Assembly (NCBI GenBank): GCA_036250195.1 | Contig: JAVHZZ010000011.1 | Span: forward strand, 54,870,811 to 54,934,810 | Reading direction: 5' to 3' | Origin: Mixophyes australis | Lineage: Eukaryota > Chordata > Amphibia > Anura > Limnodynastidae | Length of the DNA stretch: 64,000 nucleotides | Shown here: one piece after another, positions 24,027 to 35,338 of the stretch | Position numbering within the stretch: position 1 is the first letter of the stretch | Layout: every line of letters starts with the position of its first letter | Program-made: the position numbers and the translations under genes | Notes under the pieces: model-generated | What the model saw: the letters and a program-made list of their open reading frames with translations, nothing else | Told to the model about the DNA's origin: nothing | Databases searched by the model: none

Positions 24027-24138
24027 TACAAAACTGGGTGATAAAGATAAAATTGTTGTGGAAATGAAGCCAGACTCACCAGCTGAAGAATCTGTGCTAC
24101 TCCCTGGACCTCAAGAGAAGAAGCAACCAGGAGACCAG
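24027..24138 (+). CDS. MCAM: MCAM cytoplasmic-tail exon
   Basis: The exon follows GTTTAG and ends at a GTGATT donor. Its first T completes Ile with AT from the membrane exon, then TKLGDKDKIVVEMKPDSP and AEESVLLPGPQEKKQPGDQ are read, ending in phase 0. The text lines up with the MCAM tail: an ELVVEVK-like strand, a di-leucine (here SVLLPG) and a basic stretch ending PGDQ. In MCAM the di-leucine is a sorting signal. The tail here is slightly shorter than in mammals but keeps the order of motifs. Confidence 0.9.
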
Positions 24139-24258
24139 GTGATTTATTCTATCTATGGTTAGAGTGACACTGAGGATAGAGCCCTGGTATTAGCTGCTTG
24201 TAAACACAGGGCACTATTGCTTGCAAATTGTCTTCTCTTCTTTAACTACTAGTATACC

Positions 24259-24874
24259 TGTCAGACCCGTCCCCGCTGATCTCCTGTCAGACGGGGAACG
24301 GACGTCTGATCCCTCTGTCGGCCGCTACGGGGCTTCACTTCCGGATTCTCGGGCGCAAGCGTCCTGTCCTCTGTCCTGTTGCTAAGCAACGGGACGCCGC
24401 TACTCCACGAGGTTCCGCCTCTCCCTCTCAGCCAATCAGTGCATCCAGACCTCTATTTAAACCTGTCTCTGGCGCCATTAGGGTGCCAGAGTAACAGGTT
24501 CACCACCAGTGTTCCTGGCTTCCGTGTCCTCCTTTCTTCTGAGTATCCTGAGTATCCTGCGTTTGATTTCCTGTTGTGACCCCGGCTTGGCGACCATCCT
24601 ATTCTTCTGTGTGACCCATATTGCGACTACTCCTTTGGATTACCCTCTGTACCTGTTATTCCCGATTGCTGTGACCCGGACCTTCTGACCCTTCTACTCT
24701 ACACTGGTGACTGGCTAATAGGGCCGCGACCTGCGTGCCCTGTGCAGCGAAGTCCAAACCTCCTTGCGGGGGTCCCTGGTGAACACCAGGGGCACGTTAG
24801 ACTCCGCACCTGTTAGTCCAGTAGTGCTAATACCGGTTAGTGTTTGCTCCACTTCAATATCTATAGGCCTGACA
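24259..24874 (+). repeat. 5' LTR of the chromovirus
   Basis: Starts TGTCAGACCCG and ends GGCCTGACA; 616 bp. It matches the 3' LTR closely. Compared with that copy it lacks ~26 bp around 24615 (between CCATATTG and CGACTACTCC), probably lost by slippage between the short repeats there. Confidence 0.93.
24432..24494 (+). promoter_or_regulatory. LTR promoter: CCAAT, TATA and inferred transcript start
   Basis: A CCAAT word lies at 24432-24436, a TATTTAAA box at 24454-24461, and GCCAGAGTAA begins 31 bp after the TATA start (24485-24494). A transcript starting there would carry GCCAGAGTAA at or near its 5' end, and this word is exactly complementary to the primer-binding site. Start site is inferred from spacing. 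Confidence 0.6.
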
Positions 24875-24887
24875 GTTTACTCTGGCC
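24875..24887 (+). other. Primer-binding site, self-priming type
   Basis: Immediately after the 5' LTR lies GTTTACTCTGGCC. Positions 24877-24886 (TTACTCTGGC) are perfectly complementary to GCCAGAGTAA at the inferred RNA start (24485-24494). There is no tRNA-like TGG start to the site. Tf1 and sushi-type chromoviruses prime reverse transcription by folding back their own RNA 5' end, and the layout here fits that. Confidence 0.65.
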
Positions 24888-25835
24888 ATGACTGACGGTA
24901 CCGGAGAACCTTCGGCCCGAGATCTCCTCATCCATTTAGGAGTACGGGTAGAGCAGCAAGAGGCCAACCAAGCGCAACTCCTACAATGTATACAAGGGGT
25001 GATTTCTCGCCTGGATTCCCTGAGCATCCCTCAGGCGGCTGCCCCAGCCTCTGCCCTTGCTTCGGCTCCTGCGCCAGCCTCGGCGCCTCCTACCGGAGCT
25101 GTTGCTACCTCCAGAACTCTGCGGATTCCTACCCCGGAGAAGTATGATGGTAATCCCAAGGGATGCAGTGGATTTCTGAATCAGTGTTCCATCCAATTTG
25201 AATTGACACCGGAAAATTTCTCATCCGAGAGAGCTAAGGTAGCTTATATTATTTCTCTTCTGACGAGACAAGCCCTATCCTGGGTCTCCCCACTTTGGGA
25301 GCGGAGAGATGGATCTCTCCTCCATTCGGACACCTTTATCGAGAACTTTCGAAAGGTATTTGATGAGCCCGGACGAGTGTCTTCGGCTGCATCTAGTCTG
25401 TTAGCTCTTCGTCAAGGTTCCCTTACAGCGGGTCAATACGCTGTTCAGTTCCGCACCTTAGCCTCAGAATTAGGATGGAATGACGAGGCTCTTACGGCTA
25501 CCTATTGGCAAAGCCTGTCTGACCCTATCAAGGACGCTCTGGCTTCCCAAGATCTTCCTTCCAAGCTTGATGATTTGGTCTCTCTGAGTATCAAGGTAGA
25601 CATTCGCCATCAAGAGCGTTCTACGGAGAAGACCCAGGCTCGCCGTACTGTGCGCCTGGCTCCCCGCTTTCAATCTCCAGTTCTTCCAGCCGAAGAGCCG
25701 ATGCAAATTGGACGATCCCGTTTGTCTCAAGATGAAAGGGAACGTCGGATTAAGAACCGTTTGTGTCTATATTGCGGTGAATCCGGTCATCTGTTGTCTT
25801 CTTGTCCTAAGAGGCCGCAAAACTACAATGCCTAG
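24888..25835 (+). CDS. gag: Chromovirus gag, intact frame
   Basis: A 315-codon open frame begins at the ATG just after the primer site. It would encode the structural Gag protein that packages element RNA. Residues ~45-65 are Ala/Pro-rich; the middle holds the capsid-like region; residues 293-306 form one CCHC zinc knuckle ([14 protein letters not shown]), the RNA-binding nucleocapsid mark. It ends at TAG 25833-25835, overlapping the -1 frame of pol, which opens at 25811. Within the overlap lies GCAAAAC (25817-25823), a possible slippage site. No stop or shift interrupts gag. Confidence 0.9.
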   Translation: MTDGTGEPSARDLLIHLGVRVEQQEANQAQLLQCIQGVISRLDSLSIPQAAAPASALASAPAPASAPPTGAVATSRTLRIPTPEKYDGNPKGCSGFLNQCSIQFELTPENFSSERAKVAYIISLLTRQALSWVSPLWERRDGSLLHSDTFIENFRKVFDEPGRVSSAASSLLALRQGSLTAGQYAVQFRTLASELGWNDEALTATYWQSLSDPIKDALASQDLPSKLDDLVSLSIKVDIRHQERSTEKTQARRTVRLAPRFQSPVLPAEEPMQIGRSRLSQDERERRIKNRLCLYCGESGHLLSSCPKRPQNYNA

Positions 25836-28800
25836 GCAACACTAGGGAGGTTGTTCTAGGATCCTGTCTCCATTCTCCCTCTCCTTCGAAAGATAACAGT
25901 TTTCTGATGCCAGTCACCCTCAAGTTTTCGGATGCTTTCCTAGATTGTCCTGCATTTGTGGATTCTGGATCTGCAGGGAACTTCATTTCCGCCTCTCTGG
26001 TGTCCAAGCTTCACATACCCTGCTCTCCATTGCCGCAACCATTGGTTCTTACTGCAGTTGACGGCAACCTTGTCAGCAACGGTTCCATCACCCACATCAC
26101 CGTTCCAGTTCAGTTGCAGGTAGGGGTTCTTCAAGAAGAGAGGATTCAGTTCCTGGTCATTCCACAGTCCGTTAACTCCATCATCTTAGGGTTACCATGG
26201 CTCAGAATACATTCACCCCAATTTGACTGGGTTCACGCTCAAGTAACCTCCTGGGGTCCTTCCTGTTTCAACCGATGTCTCTCGAATGTACTACCTCCCA
26301 ACCGCCTTCCTTGCATCTCTCTGGACTCCCAAGTCAAACTACCAGAGCCATACTTGGATTTCATTGATGTCTCCAGCAAGACTGCTGCTGAGAGTCTCCC
26401 GCCACATCGGACATGGGATTGTCCCATCGAACTGGTTCCCGGCAAAACTATTCCCAAGGGTAGAGTCTATCCACTGGCTCTTCCCGAGACGAAGGCAATG
26501 TCCTTGTATATCTCAGACAACCTTCAAAGAGGCTTTATCAGGAAATCCACTCCGCCCGCAGGAGCTGGATTCTTTTTTGTAAAGAAGAAAGACGGTTCAT
26601 TAAGACCTTGCATAGACTACCGCCGTCTTAATGCCATCACCATCAAGAATCGCTATCCTCTCCCCTTAATTACAGAACTGTTCGATCGAATCAGAGGGGC
26701 CAAGATCTTCTCCAAATTAGATCTCAGAGGAGCCTACAACTTGATACGCATTCGGAGAGGCGACGAGTGGAAAACGGCATGTAACACCCGTGATGGGCAC
26801 TATGAGTACCTAGTAATCCCTTTTAAGACTTTGCAACACTCCAGCAGTTTTTTAAGATTTTGTCAACGAGATCTTCAGGGACCTTCTGTATCAGTTCGTA
26901 ATTGTCTACCTGGACGATATCTTAATATTCTCATCTGATATATCTTCTCATCGTCTTAATGTTAAGACTCTTCTTTCCCGTCTCAGAAGATATTCCTTAT
27001 ATTGTAAACTGGAAAAATGTCTTTTTGAACGTTCACAAGTTCCGTTTCTGGGTTACATAGTTTCCGGCACCGGCCTTCAAATGGATCCCAAAAAAGTAGA
27101 GGCCATTGTCAACTGGCCATTACCAACTGGCCTCAAGGCTACTCAACGCTTCATCGGGTTTGCCAACTATTACCGTCAGTTTATTAAAGGTTTTTCGTCC
27201 ATCATCTGTCCCATCACGGCTTTAACCCGCAAAGGTGCCTGCTGCAAACCGTGGCTGTCGAAGCTATACTCAAACAGCCTGACCAGGGGAGACCGTTTTT
27301 TCTTAAGGTGGACGCCTCTTCGGTAGGAATTGGAGCTCTACTGTCCCAGAGATCTTCTTCGGGTATCCTGGAGACCTGTGGATTTTTGTCTAAAAAGTTT
27401 TCCAGGAGTGAACTAAATTACGGAATCAGTGACAAGGAATTATTGGCCATCAAGATTGCTCTTGAGGAGTGGCGCCACTTGTTGGAGGGTGCCTTACATC
27501 CTGTCATGGTGATGACAGACCACAAGAATCTTACTTACCTCCAGGAGGCACAATGTCTTAATCCCCGTCAGGCTCGCTGGTCTCTTTTCTTTTCCAGATT
27601 TCAACTTATCCTTACTTTCCGTCCCGGTTCCAAGAACTTTAAAGCCGATGCACTTTCCAGGTCCTTTGATAATACGGATGCTCTCGTCTGTCCAGATAAC
27701 AAGATGATCCTAAATCCAATACAAGTAGTGGCCATTACCAATTCCTCAGCAACTTCTCCCCCTCCGGGGTGCTCGTTTGTGGAACCACACCTCCGCCCTA
27801 AATTACTATGTTGGGCACACGAGTCCAAAATTGCTGGTCATGCCGGTTACAAGAGAACGAAGGAATTCCTTTCCAGATACTTCTGGTGGCCTAAACTTGC
27901 TTCGGATGTCCATAAATTCGTATCTGCATGCTCTGTTTGTGCCCGCCATAAAATTCCAAGACAAAGTCCTCCTGGTCTTCTCCTTCCGCTTCCTATTCCT
28001 GATTCTCCCTGGACCAGCATCACAATGGACTTCATCACCGATCTCCCTTTGAGCAACGGCTACAATACCATCTGGGTCGTGGTAGACCGCTTTTCTAAGA
28101 TGTCTCACTTCACTCCTTGTAAAGGTCTCCCTTCCTAAACTCGCAGATCTGTTTTTAAAGAATATCTTTCGTCTCCATGGATGTCCCCAGGAGATCATCT
28201 CTGATCGGGGTGTACAATTTGTCGCTAGGTTCTGGAGAGCCTTTTGTTCTAAGATTGGAGTCAGTCTCAAATTCTCCTCGGGATACCACCCTCAGACAAA
28301 TGGACAAACAGAACGAGTGAATCAGGACTTAGAATGTTTCTTGCGGTGCTTTGCTTCTGATCATCAAACCTCCTGGAGTGAGCTTCTGTATTGGGCCGAA
28401 TTCGCCCACAACAATCTTCTACATTCCTCCTCAGGGCGTTCACCAGTCCTCATTATCTATGGCAGACATCCTACTCCTCCTTTCTTATCCGAAGCTCCCG
28501 CTTCACTAGTCCCAGCGGCCGACACTCTCATCCATGACCTTTCTCAAATTTGGACTCAAACTAAAGCAGCACTTTCTACTTCAGTACAAAGACAAAAGAG
28601 AGCGGCTGATCGTCATAGGAGAGATTCTTCTGTCTTGAAGGTGGGAGACCGTCTTTGGTTGTCTACGCGCAACCTTCGACTTCAAGTTCCATCCATGAAA
28701 TTGGCTCCTAAATTTATTGGTCCTTTTGCCATATCACAAATCATCAATCCTGTCTCTTACAAGCTTTCTTTACCTCCGTCCCTCAAAATTCATAACTCAT

Positions 28801-29102
28801 TTCATATTTCTTTACTGAAACCTCTAATTCTCAACGAATTCTTCAAGGAACCTGTTCTCCCTCCACCAGTCAAGACATCTTTGGGTGATGAATTCAAAAT
28901 TGAGAGGATTCTGAAGAGACGTTTCTTCCAACGTAAACCTCAGTATCTGGTACACTGGAAGGGCTACGGTCCCGGGGAGAGATCCTGGGTCTCGGAGGCC
29001 GATCTCCATGCTCCTCGTCTTCTTGCTGAATTCCTGAAGAGAGTTAATCCTTCTCCGAGAGGGAAGAGGGGAGGGGGTACTGTCAGACGCCGTCCCCGCT
29101 GA
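25811..29102 (+). pseudogene. pol: Chromovirus pol (PR-RT-RH-INT-chromodomain), broken
   Basis: The frame opens at 25811 in -1 relation to gag. Protease motif [10 protein letters not shown] lies near 25957. RT spans about 26400-27060 with KLDLRGAYN at ~26710 and YLDD at ~26910. RNase H carries VDASSVGIGALLSQ (~27305), EL and TDHKNL (~27520). Integrase has the HHCC finger (about 27790-27950) and a DDE core beginning MDFITDLP (28025) with DRGVQF (28204). A chromodomain (about 28884-29036, VHWKGYG) ends the protein; it directs insertion to modified chromatin in this family. Breaks: a frame shift near 26822, an in-frame TAA at 26853-26855 where family members have Gln, a deletion near 27240 and a 1-nt shift near 28131. 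It is therefore non-functional as it stands. Confidence 0.92.
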
Positions 29103-29724
29103 TCTCCTGTCAGATGGGGAACAGACGTCTGATCCCTCTGTCGGCCGCTCCGGGGCTTCACTTACGGATTCTCGGGCGCATGCTCCCTGTCCTCTGTCCC
29201 GTTGCTAAGCAACGGGACGCCGCTACTCCACGAGGTTCCGCCTCTCCCTCTCCGCCAATTAGTGCATCCAGACCTCTATTTAAACCTGTCTCTGGCGCCA
29301 TTAGGGTGCCAGAGTAACAGGTTCACCACCAGTGTTCCTGGCTTCCGTGTCCTCCTTTCTTCTAAGTATCCTAAGTATCCTGAGTTTGATTTCCTGTTGT
29401 GACCCCGGCTTGGCAACAATCCTATTCTTCTGTGTGACCCATACTGTTCTGTGACTTCGGCTTTGGCGACTACTCCTTTGGATTATCCTCTGTACCTGTT
29501 ATTCCCGATTGCTGTGACCCGGACCTTCTGACCCTTCTACACTACACTGGTGACTGGCTAATAGGGCCGCGACCTGCGTGCCCTGTGCAGCGAAGTCCAA
29601 ACCTCCTTGCCGGGGTGCCTGGTGAACATAAGGGGCACGTTAGACTCCGCTCCTGTTAGTCCAGTAGTGCTAATACCGGTTAGTGTTTGCTCCACTTCAA
29701 TATCCATAGGCCTGCGGCCTGACA
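29081..29724 (+). repeat. 3' LTR of the chromovirus
   Basis: Starts TGTCAGACGCC directly after the polypurine tract and ends CCTGACA; 644 bp. Near-identical to the 5' LTR except scattered substitutions, an extra GCGGCCT near the right end (29714-29720) and the segment missing in the 5' copy. Confidence 0.93.
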
Positions 29725-29956
29725 ATACCCCATCTTAGTTTGAATTCCAGAAGTGTGCAACAGTGTAGCGGGTCTTTTAGGAACCAATCATAGTGGAAAT
29801 GTTTCATAGTGTTTCTCTCTCCATACTGTGTCAAAATACATTACACTATATTATGTTTTTAAAAATCCTATTTTATAAACAAATGTGTATATTTTAGCTT
29901 TAGTTCTAACATAATTTAACATCCAGTGATGTCTTTTGTTTTGTTTTTCTACAAAG

Positions 29957-29983
29957 GAAAAATACATGGACCTAAGAAACTGA
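29957..29983 (+). CDS. MCAM: MCAM terminal coding exon
   Basis: After the acceptor CTACAAAG the frame (phase 0) reads EKYMDLRN and TGA. Mammalian MCAM ends EKYIDLRH, so the match is nearly complete. YMDL is a tyrosine-based sorting motif (Yxx-phi). The residue Gly before Glu in mammals is absent because the donor of the previous exon leaves GDQ joined directly to EKY. The last intron is 5.8 kb long here only because it hosts the chromovirus. Confidence 0.92.
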   Translation, partial: EKYMDLRN

Positions 29984-30227
29984 GTCACCTGCCACAACAA
30001 GAGTGAACCCTGGAGTGACCTCCTGTGTCTCCAAGTTTATCTATAACTGTGGTTATTTTTCAGAAATTGAATCCACCAAAGGTCTCACTTATTAATTTGG
30101 TGCCAGTATCCAGCTGGCATGAACATCTTAAGCTGAACTATAAGTTTTGCTTCAACTGGGCATTCTCTTATCATACAGACTTATGACACAATAGGAATCT
30201 TTGTGGCCTCCAGTCTACCTGCTTAAC

Positions 30228-30722
30228 CATTAAATCTGGCCACACATGGTGTGATCAAGTAATCCAATTTGGGATGGGATGTCATTGCACAATGTGTGTG
30301 ACAGAAATGGCTCTATATCATTCTGCTTGATCAACTGATTGCATTGGTATGTGTATGCAGTTATTGGCTTACCATGATGCGTGGAACTTTTGGGAGTTTG
30401 GCATTTGCACAGTCTTCATGTGTGTGGTTCCAAATGATAAATCGGTATTTTTTGTCCTACTTATATGATTGTCCTTGTTAAAAAGGTAGCCCTTTATTGT
30501 TTGGAATTGGACTAAACACTGCATCAGTGCTAATATAACTTTGGTGAGCATCATTCTTTGAAGAGTAGAAGGTAAAGAGTTTGATGATAAAGACTTATTA
30601 CCGTCTCATTGTACTTTCACTGCAAATGCTTGCTGTTTTTGCAGTATCTCCAGATGTGTAGCCGCTGATCTCACATATGGAAGTTAGGTTGAACAAAAAG
30701 GTTGCACTATGTATGGCCACTA
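30228..30722. mobile_element. Possible MITE within the MCAM 3' UTR
   Basis: The left end TGGCCACACATGGTG and the right end CACTATGTATGGCCA are inverted with 13 of 15 matches. The style resembles frog MITEs whose ends read like ...ACACACTA.... No clear target duplication, so limits are tentative. Confidence 0.4.
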
Positions 30723-31130
30723 GTAATTGTTCTGACAGTAAATTGATACTGAGGTGATGTTAATTAATCAAATTAACATGTCAGGCATGGTTATTGTGGG
30801 AGAACAGTAGACACATGATTAAGCACAAAGCAGATTGCACAACCAATTATTGAAGTCTAAGCTTTACTTGTCATCCACTGAAAATGAGCACTGACAATCC
30901 TTCAACATTCACACTTCACCTCTTCATTTAGAGTTTACATCGACACCATGCACTATTTCTTCACTTTGCAAAAAGTACAGGGTACATGATTACATCTCCA
31001 ATAGTTGCATAGTTGTTTAAAATCAGGGTAAAAAAGAGCATATTATGATCTCTCTAGAACACATATATAAATTACAGGGACTCTCATACCAAAGATACTA
31101 CTCCCCATCAACTGCACATACTGAAAAAAG

Positions 31131-31142
31131 TCTCTCTCCCCG

Positions 31143-31192
<50 letters not shown>

Positions 31193-31220
31193 GATCTAGA
31201 TATATATAGAGAGAGAGAAA
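31131..31220. repeat. (CT)n(AT)n compound microsatellite
   Basis: A CT run passes into an AT run, then TAGATCTAGATATATA and a GA run, so the two sides are also inverted copies of each other and could fold into a hairpin. Confidence 0.9.
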
Positions 31221-31909
31221 ATCTTCTATATATATTTGCATTGGTTTGTCTGTAAATGTAAGGGATCTAATATTGCTTTGCCTATGTTTTTTAAGTATGT
31301 GAAAATAAAGAAATAAACATATTAATGTCTATATTTTCGTTGCAGCACAGATATATTTCATTGACCTTCTAACACAATGTGAGATATTTATAAAACAGGC
31401 TGTTGTATTTATACAATGTTTCCACTAGAGAGCAATATACACTATACACTGCTGTAGGTGTGACACACTTCTATTGCAAAAATGTTTCTCTCTCAGTAGA
31501 TCTGTTAACCCCTTTACCACTGAGGATTTTCTCGGCCTTGTGCTGAGCCTATTTTGGCACTCTTTGTGCTTGTCATATTCCAATACCGATATCAGTAATT
31601 TGTTTATAAAGTACACACACAAATTATAACTTTTTTTTTTGTAGAAAACTGCATTACTTTGCTATACCTCCACACATGTCCTTATCATTTTTGAGGTATA
31701 TGCTGAGGACAAGCCCCAAAAGTGTATTTCTCATAACAGGTGATCCATAAGAAGATTTCATAAATAAACAGTAAAGATTTCAGAAGCATTTCAGGACTGA
31801 AGATATTAGATAGGAGTTTTGTTGTTGTTTTTATGCCCCTTAGTAAAAGTTGTACTTAAATAGGCGGATCCAACTGTTATAGCTGTACAGATCAATCTAT
31901 AGTACCGAC

Positions 31910-32036
31910 TTGGCCAACCTGTGGCTCTCCAAGTGTTGTGAAATTACAAGCCCCAGCATGCATTGCGATATCATTGATAGATGATAGCTGGGAGGGTTGT
32001 GGTTTCACAATATGTTGAGAGCCACGGGTTGGCCAG
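31910..32036. mobile_element. Short hAT-type MITE with TTGGCCAACCTGTGGCTCTCC ends
   Basis: The left end TTGGCCAACCTGTGGCTCTC, followed by a GTTGTGAAA word, is mirrored by TTTCACAATATGTTGAGAGC, then CACGGGTTGGCCA. The middle has CCCAGCATGC and AGCTGGGAGGG words, the typical form of a widespread vertebrate hAT MITE. The outermost bases are eroded and no 8-bp duplication is evident. Confidence 0.65.
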
Positions 32037-32039
32037 GCT

Positions 32040-33480
32040 TGCTATAATATATCCAATATTGCCACATATGTGTGTGACCAAATCTGAAAGAAGTCCCGAG
32101 CACCAAATGGGCGGATTCCACAAGAAACAAGTAGTGCTGTTGGATGATGACTGCACACTTGTTTGGATGTGCTTTTAGTCTGAGCTATTTTCCAGCGACC
32201 CTGATTAACATTTTAAGATGTTGATTGGGATAAGTGGTCTTTTGGAGTCTAGAAATGCTGCAATTTGTGGACACTTAGGTTCAATATTACCTAACACTGG
32301 TAGAATTGCAATATGTATGGGCACCTTATAACAACCCAACCATTCAGCAGATAGTCAATCCGTCTCTGAGGGTTAAAGAGAAAAATTGCAAAACAATGTC
32401 AAATGTTTTTTTTAACTATTCCCACTTTATAAAACGCTCTCTAATTTAAATTTAGGTGCTCCTTTGGACCTCATGGGCAAATTGCATTCTCATGCAGGCA
32501 GAAGTTTGATTAGCGAGCTCCGATAATTTACGACTAAAAGAGCGTCTCAATGCACTGCCCACCAGCCCAGCCTTCACCTGTACACAATTGTATAACAGTG
32601 TGCTCCAAATGAAGGTAGTTTTCCTTCCTGAAAAATTACTTAAACATTCATCAAGGTACACAGTTCATTAAACGTGTGGAACTTACAACAGTCATATACG
32701 CCCTAGTTGATATTACAGCTAAAATGAAGTGCCATAACCCGACATTGCTCTCGATTTAAGTTCTGGCGTTGTCATAAGTACGCTTTATTTCGACAGTAAG
32801 GTTTGCACCTACTCCAGGGCAGGTGTAACTGACAGATGGTAGTGATGATCAAACAAGGCATTGCCTCTCACGATCTAATGGGATGATTGCACATTCACCT
32901 GTACACATGACACCACTCATCTCATCAAACAACATTATACTAGACCATTGCTGGGGGACACTATTGTGCCATTTCTATTAAAAGTGATCTTTTATTGCAT
33001 GCAAAAGAGGTAGGTGAAAGTTTCACATATGTGGTTCAGTAGCAACAAAACAAATTGCATGTGCAGGTGTTTTAAATTGTCTTTCTAAACCTTTGAAAGC
33101 ATTTGCATACATTAGCATTGTTATTGTATTTATTTTAAATATTATGCTCCTTTATACATTGTTGCATATATTAGCATTATTATTTTATTTTTTTAATCAC
33201 CTTTATAGATATGTACGCAGACCCTGTGTTTTAATTTTGGTCAAAATTCCTCATGTGTTTTGGGTTTAAATCTAGATTTCATTCAAAATTGTGAAAAACA
33301 GGTAAAGTTTGAGATGTTTATGTTCCTACATTAGTATTTAGATCATTAACATTCATTTACAATTTGTTTTCTAATGACCACCTCACAACTGTCAATATTT
33401 TCACCAATATTGACCAAAATGCTGCAATGAGCTTGTTGGATAAAAAAGGTGACAGAGCAGCAACACAAAGAGTGAAATGG
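32040..33480. other. Intergenic sequence, nothing recognised
   Basis: AT-rich, no exon, RNA gene or element end that I can support. The frames at 31971-32178 are shadows over a MITE and its flank. Confidence 0.45.
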
Positions 33481-33907
33481 TTGGAAAAAGACAGAGAGCA
33501 AAATTTCCACCGTTAGACAGCATGTGTTGTAGAGAGGCAGTAATAAATGGATAGCAGCATCAATGGATATTTTAGAAAAAAGAGGGTAAACCTAGGTGTC
33601 CTGCACCCAGAAGGGAGGTGGTGGGGGAAAGACCATATTTTAAATGTTAGACAGCATGTGTGACACTTGTAGAAAGGCAGATGATAGACTAAGGCCATAA
33701 TGTAAAATAGTGCAAGATGGAATTGTTAAAAAGGACATGCATATATGACAAGCAACCCAAATTTGATGCTATTTGGACCCCATGTTACTTTAGAGAGAGT
33801 CATTCTGCAGCATCAGTAGACATTTTACACAAGATGATTGCCCAAGGCCAATGTAAAAATAGTGCAAGATGGAATTGTCCTTGGGCCCTCCCATCCAGGT
33901 GTAATAC

Positions 33908-34190
33908 ATAAGTTCAACAGTTACGTGATCGAAATTTATATAGTCAACACCATAATATAGACAGTGTTGGAATTTCGACAGTAATGACATACATAGACTG
34001 TATTATTAGGTCAACCGTTGAAATATAGACAGTATAATTAGGTCAACAATAATATCCCTAACACCTATCTTTAACCATATAATACTATCTAAATTTTAAT
34101 AGTTGACCTATTAATAATGCCAACAATATAATACTGTCGACATTTGAATTGTCGAGCTAATGTTGTCGACTTTCTGTCGACTGCATACCC
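33908..34190. repeat. Copy of a GTCAAC/GTCGAC-rich inverted repeat element
   Basis: Words such as TAGACAGTATAATTAGGTCAAC and, on the other side, TTGACCTATTAATAATGCC with ATACTGTCGACATTTGAATTG are inverted about a centre of AATATCCCTAACACCTATC. The same structure appears at 44765-45110 and, in part, at 36630-36735. Confidence 0.6.
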
Positions 34191-34539
34191 TCCCTCTCTC
34201 CAATATGTTAAAACGGACATGCATAGTTCAACAAACCAAGCGCTTCAGCAACAGGAAATGCCACTTTTGTGGCTAAAGTGCTTGATTTGTTTGGGTCCCC
34301 ACAAGAGAGAACTTTTTAGTTGTTGGTTGATGAACTGGAGAATAGACAGGGATTTTAACAATTTACTAATGGGCATTTGGTGAACACTGGTTATTTTTCT
34401 TTATGTTGACAATGTTATCATCATCATCATCCTCATCTTTAATGTCAATGTGATCTTCACACAATATCAGTTCATCCACACTGGAATCTAGCATTACAGA
34501 TTCTGTTTGTTACTGGTATCAAGAATGATTTTCCTCATA

Positions 34540-34880
34540 CAAGTTGTTGTTCATTTTTCAACATTTTGAGTTAGCCTCTTATGATGATCACTCACAATGT
34601 TCTTGATTGTGCTAAACACTGGAGGGTGGGCAGCTTAAGTACACCATAGCTAGTTTTTACAAGTGGCTCCAAATGTTTTCCTTCCAGAACTCAAAGGGAC
34701 TGTCTGAGATGTTAATTTGTACATTAAAATTAAAGTAGTCCTCCACCATTCTACTAATACAAGGTCTATCAGTTAGAGACATGGTAGATGTGTAGATGTA
34801 GCCTGACCAGATATCGTAATAATCTTTCCCATTGGTGTGATGTGTTGACTCATCATTAGTGCGGCTCTTAGACAAGTTGT
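34540..34880 (-). pseudogene. hAT transposase C-terminal fragment
   Basis: The minus strand reads DYFNFNVQINISDSPFEFWK, then ENIWSHL, a stop, KLAMVYLSCPPSSV, and in another frame IKNIVSDHHKRLT. This is the order of the hAT C-terminal dimerisation domain: a W-x-x-N helix, a LA-x-x-YL-x-x-P-x-SS segment and a final R-L-T-like helix. Stops and shifts make it a pseudogene. A shorter copy of the same segment lies at 61155-61258. Confidence 0.65.
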
Positions 34881-35338
34881 TTTTCTGGCACTAGCATTTT
34901 TAGGTGAAGCTGAATCAGTGGTCATGTCTTGTGTGACTTGAGCTGCCAGTTTGCTCACAAGGAGCTGTTTGCATCTGTGAAGATTTGTTTCAGTTGGAAA
35001 GAAATACATTACATATGACTTAAACCTATGAATAAGCATGGTTGCCAAAATGTAGTGATCCAATTTCACAATTCTGCAAACCCTTGGGTCCTGACGAAGT
35101 TAATAAAGAACTTGATCTACAAGGCCAACTGTCACGGGCACTAGGAGTCTTTACCCAGGGATCACCAGGTGGTAGGCTTACCAGAGCAATGTAGGTGGTA
35201 ATATGGTACTCTGGTAGCAGGGTGATCACGGAACAGGAAATAGCAGATGATGAGATGCTCAGGAAAGTCTATGACTAGCAGCACTGGTAATATGGAGGTA
35301 ATAATACACGAGGAACTGTATGGACAAGGACACGTGAA

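Larger units (their letters stand above)
24259..29724 (+). mobile_element. Full-length chromovirus (chromodomain Ty3/gypsy) element, TSD ATACC
   Basis: Two LTRs (24259-24874 and 29081-29724) bound gag and pol in one orientation. Perfect 5-bp duplications ATACC lie outside (24254-24258 and 29725-29729). The polypurine tract AGAGGGAAGAGGGGAGGGGG precedes the 3' LTR. Domain order is gag (CCHC) - PR - RT - RH - INT - chromodomain, as in vertebrate chromoviruses of the sushi kind. It sits in sense orientation in the last MCAM intron. The two LTRs are still very similar apart from one ~26-bp length difference, so insertion is fairly recent, but pol has several breaks. Confidence 0.95.
29984..31330 (+). 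other. MCAM: MCAM 3' UTR with poly(A) signals
   Basis: The non-coding stretch after the stop carries no large element other than a possible MITE at 30228-30722 and a CT/AT microsatellite at 31131-31220. Two AATAAA signals at 31304-31309 and 31312-31317 are the first close pair after the stop and are proposed as the transcript end. The exact cleavage site cannot be seen. Confidence 0.5.

Noticed and set aside
25470..28270. Minus-strand frames across the chromovirus (up to 154 codons)
   Set aside because: They are antisense shadows of gag and pol.
31131..31220. CRISPR-like or regulatory repeat array
   Set aside because: Simple CT/AT microsatellite. No spacer structure.
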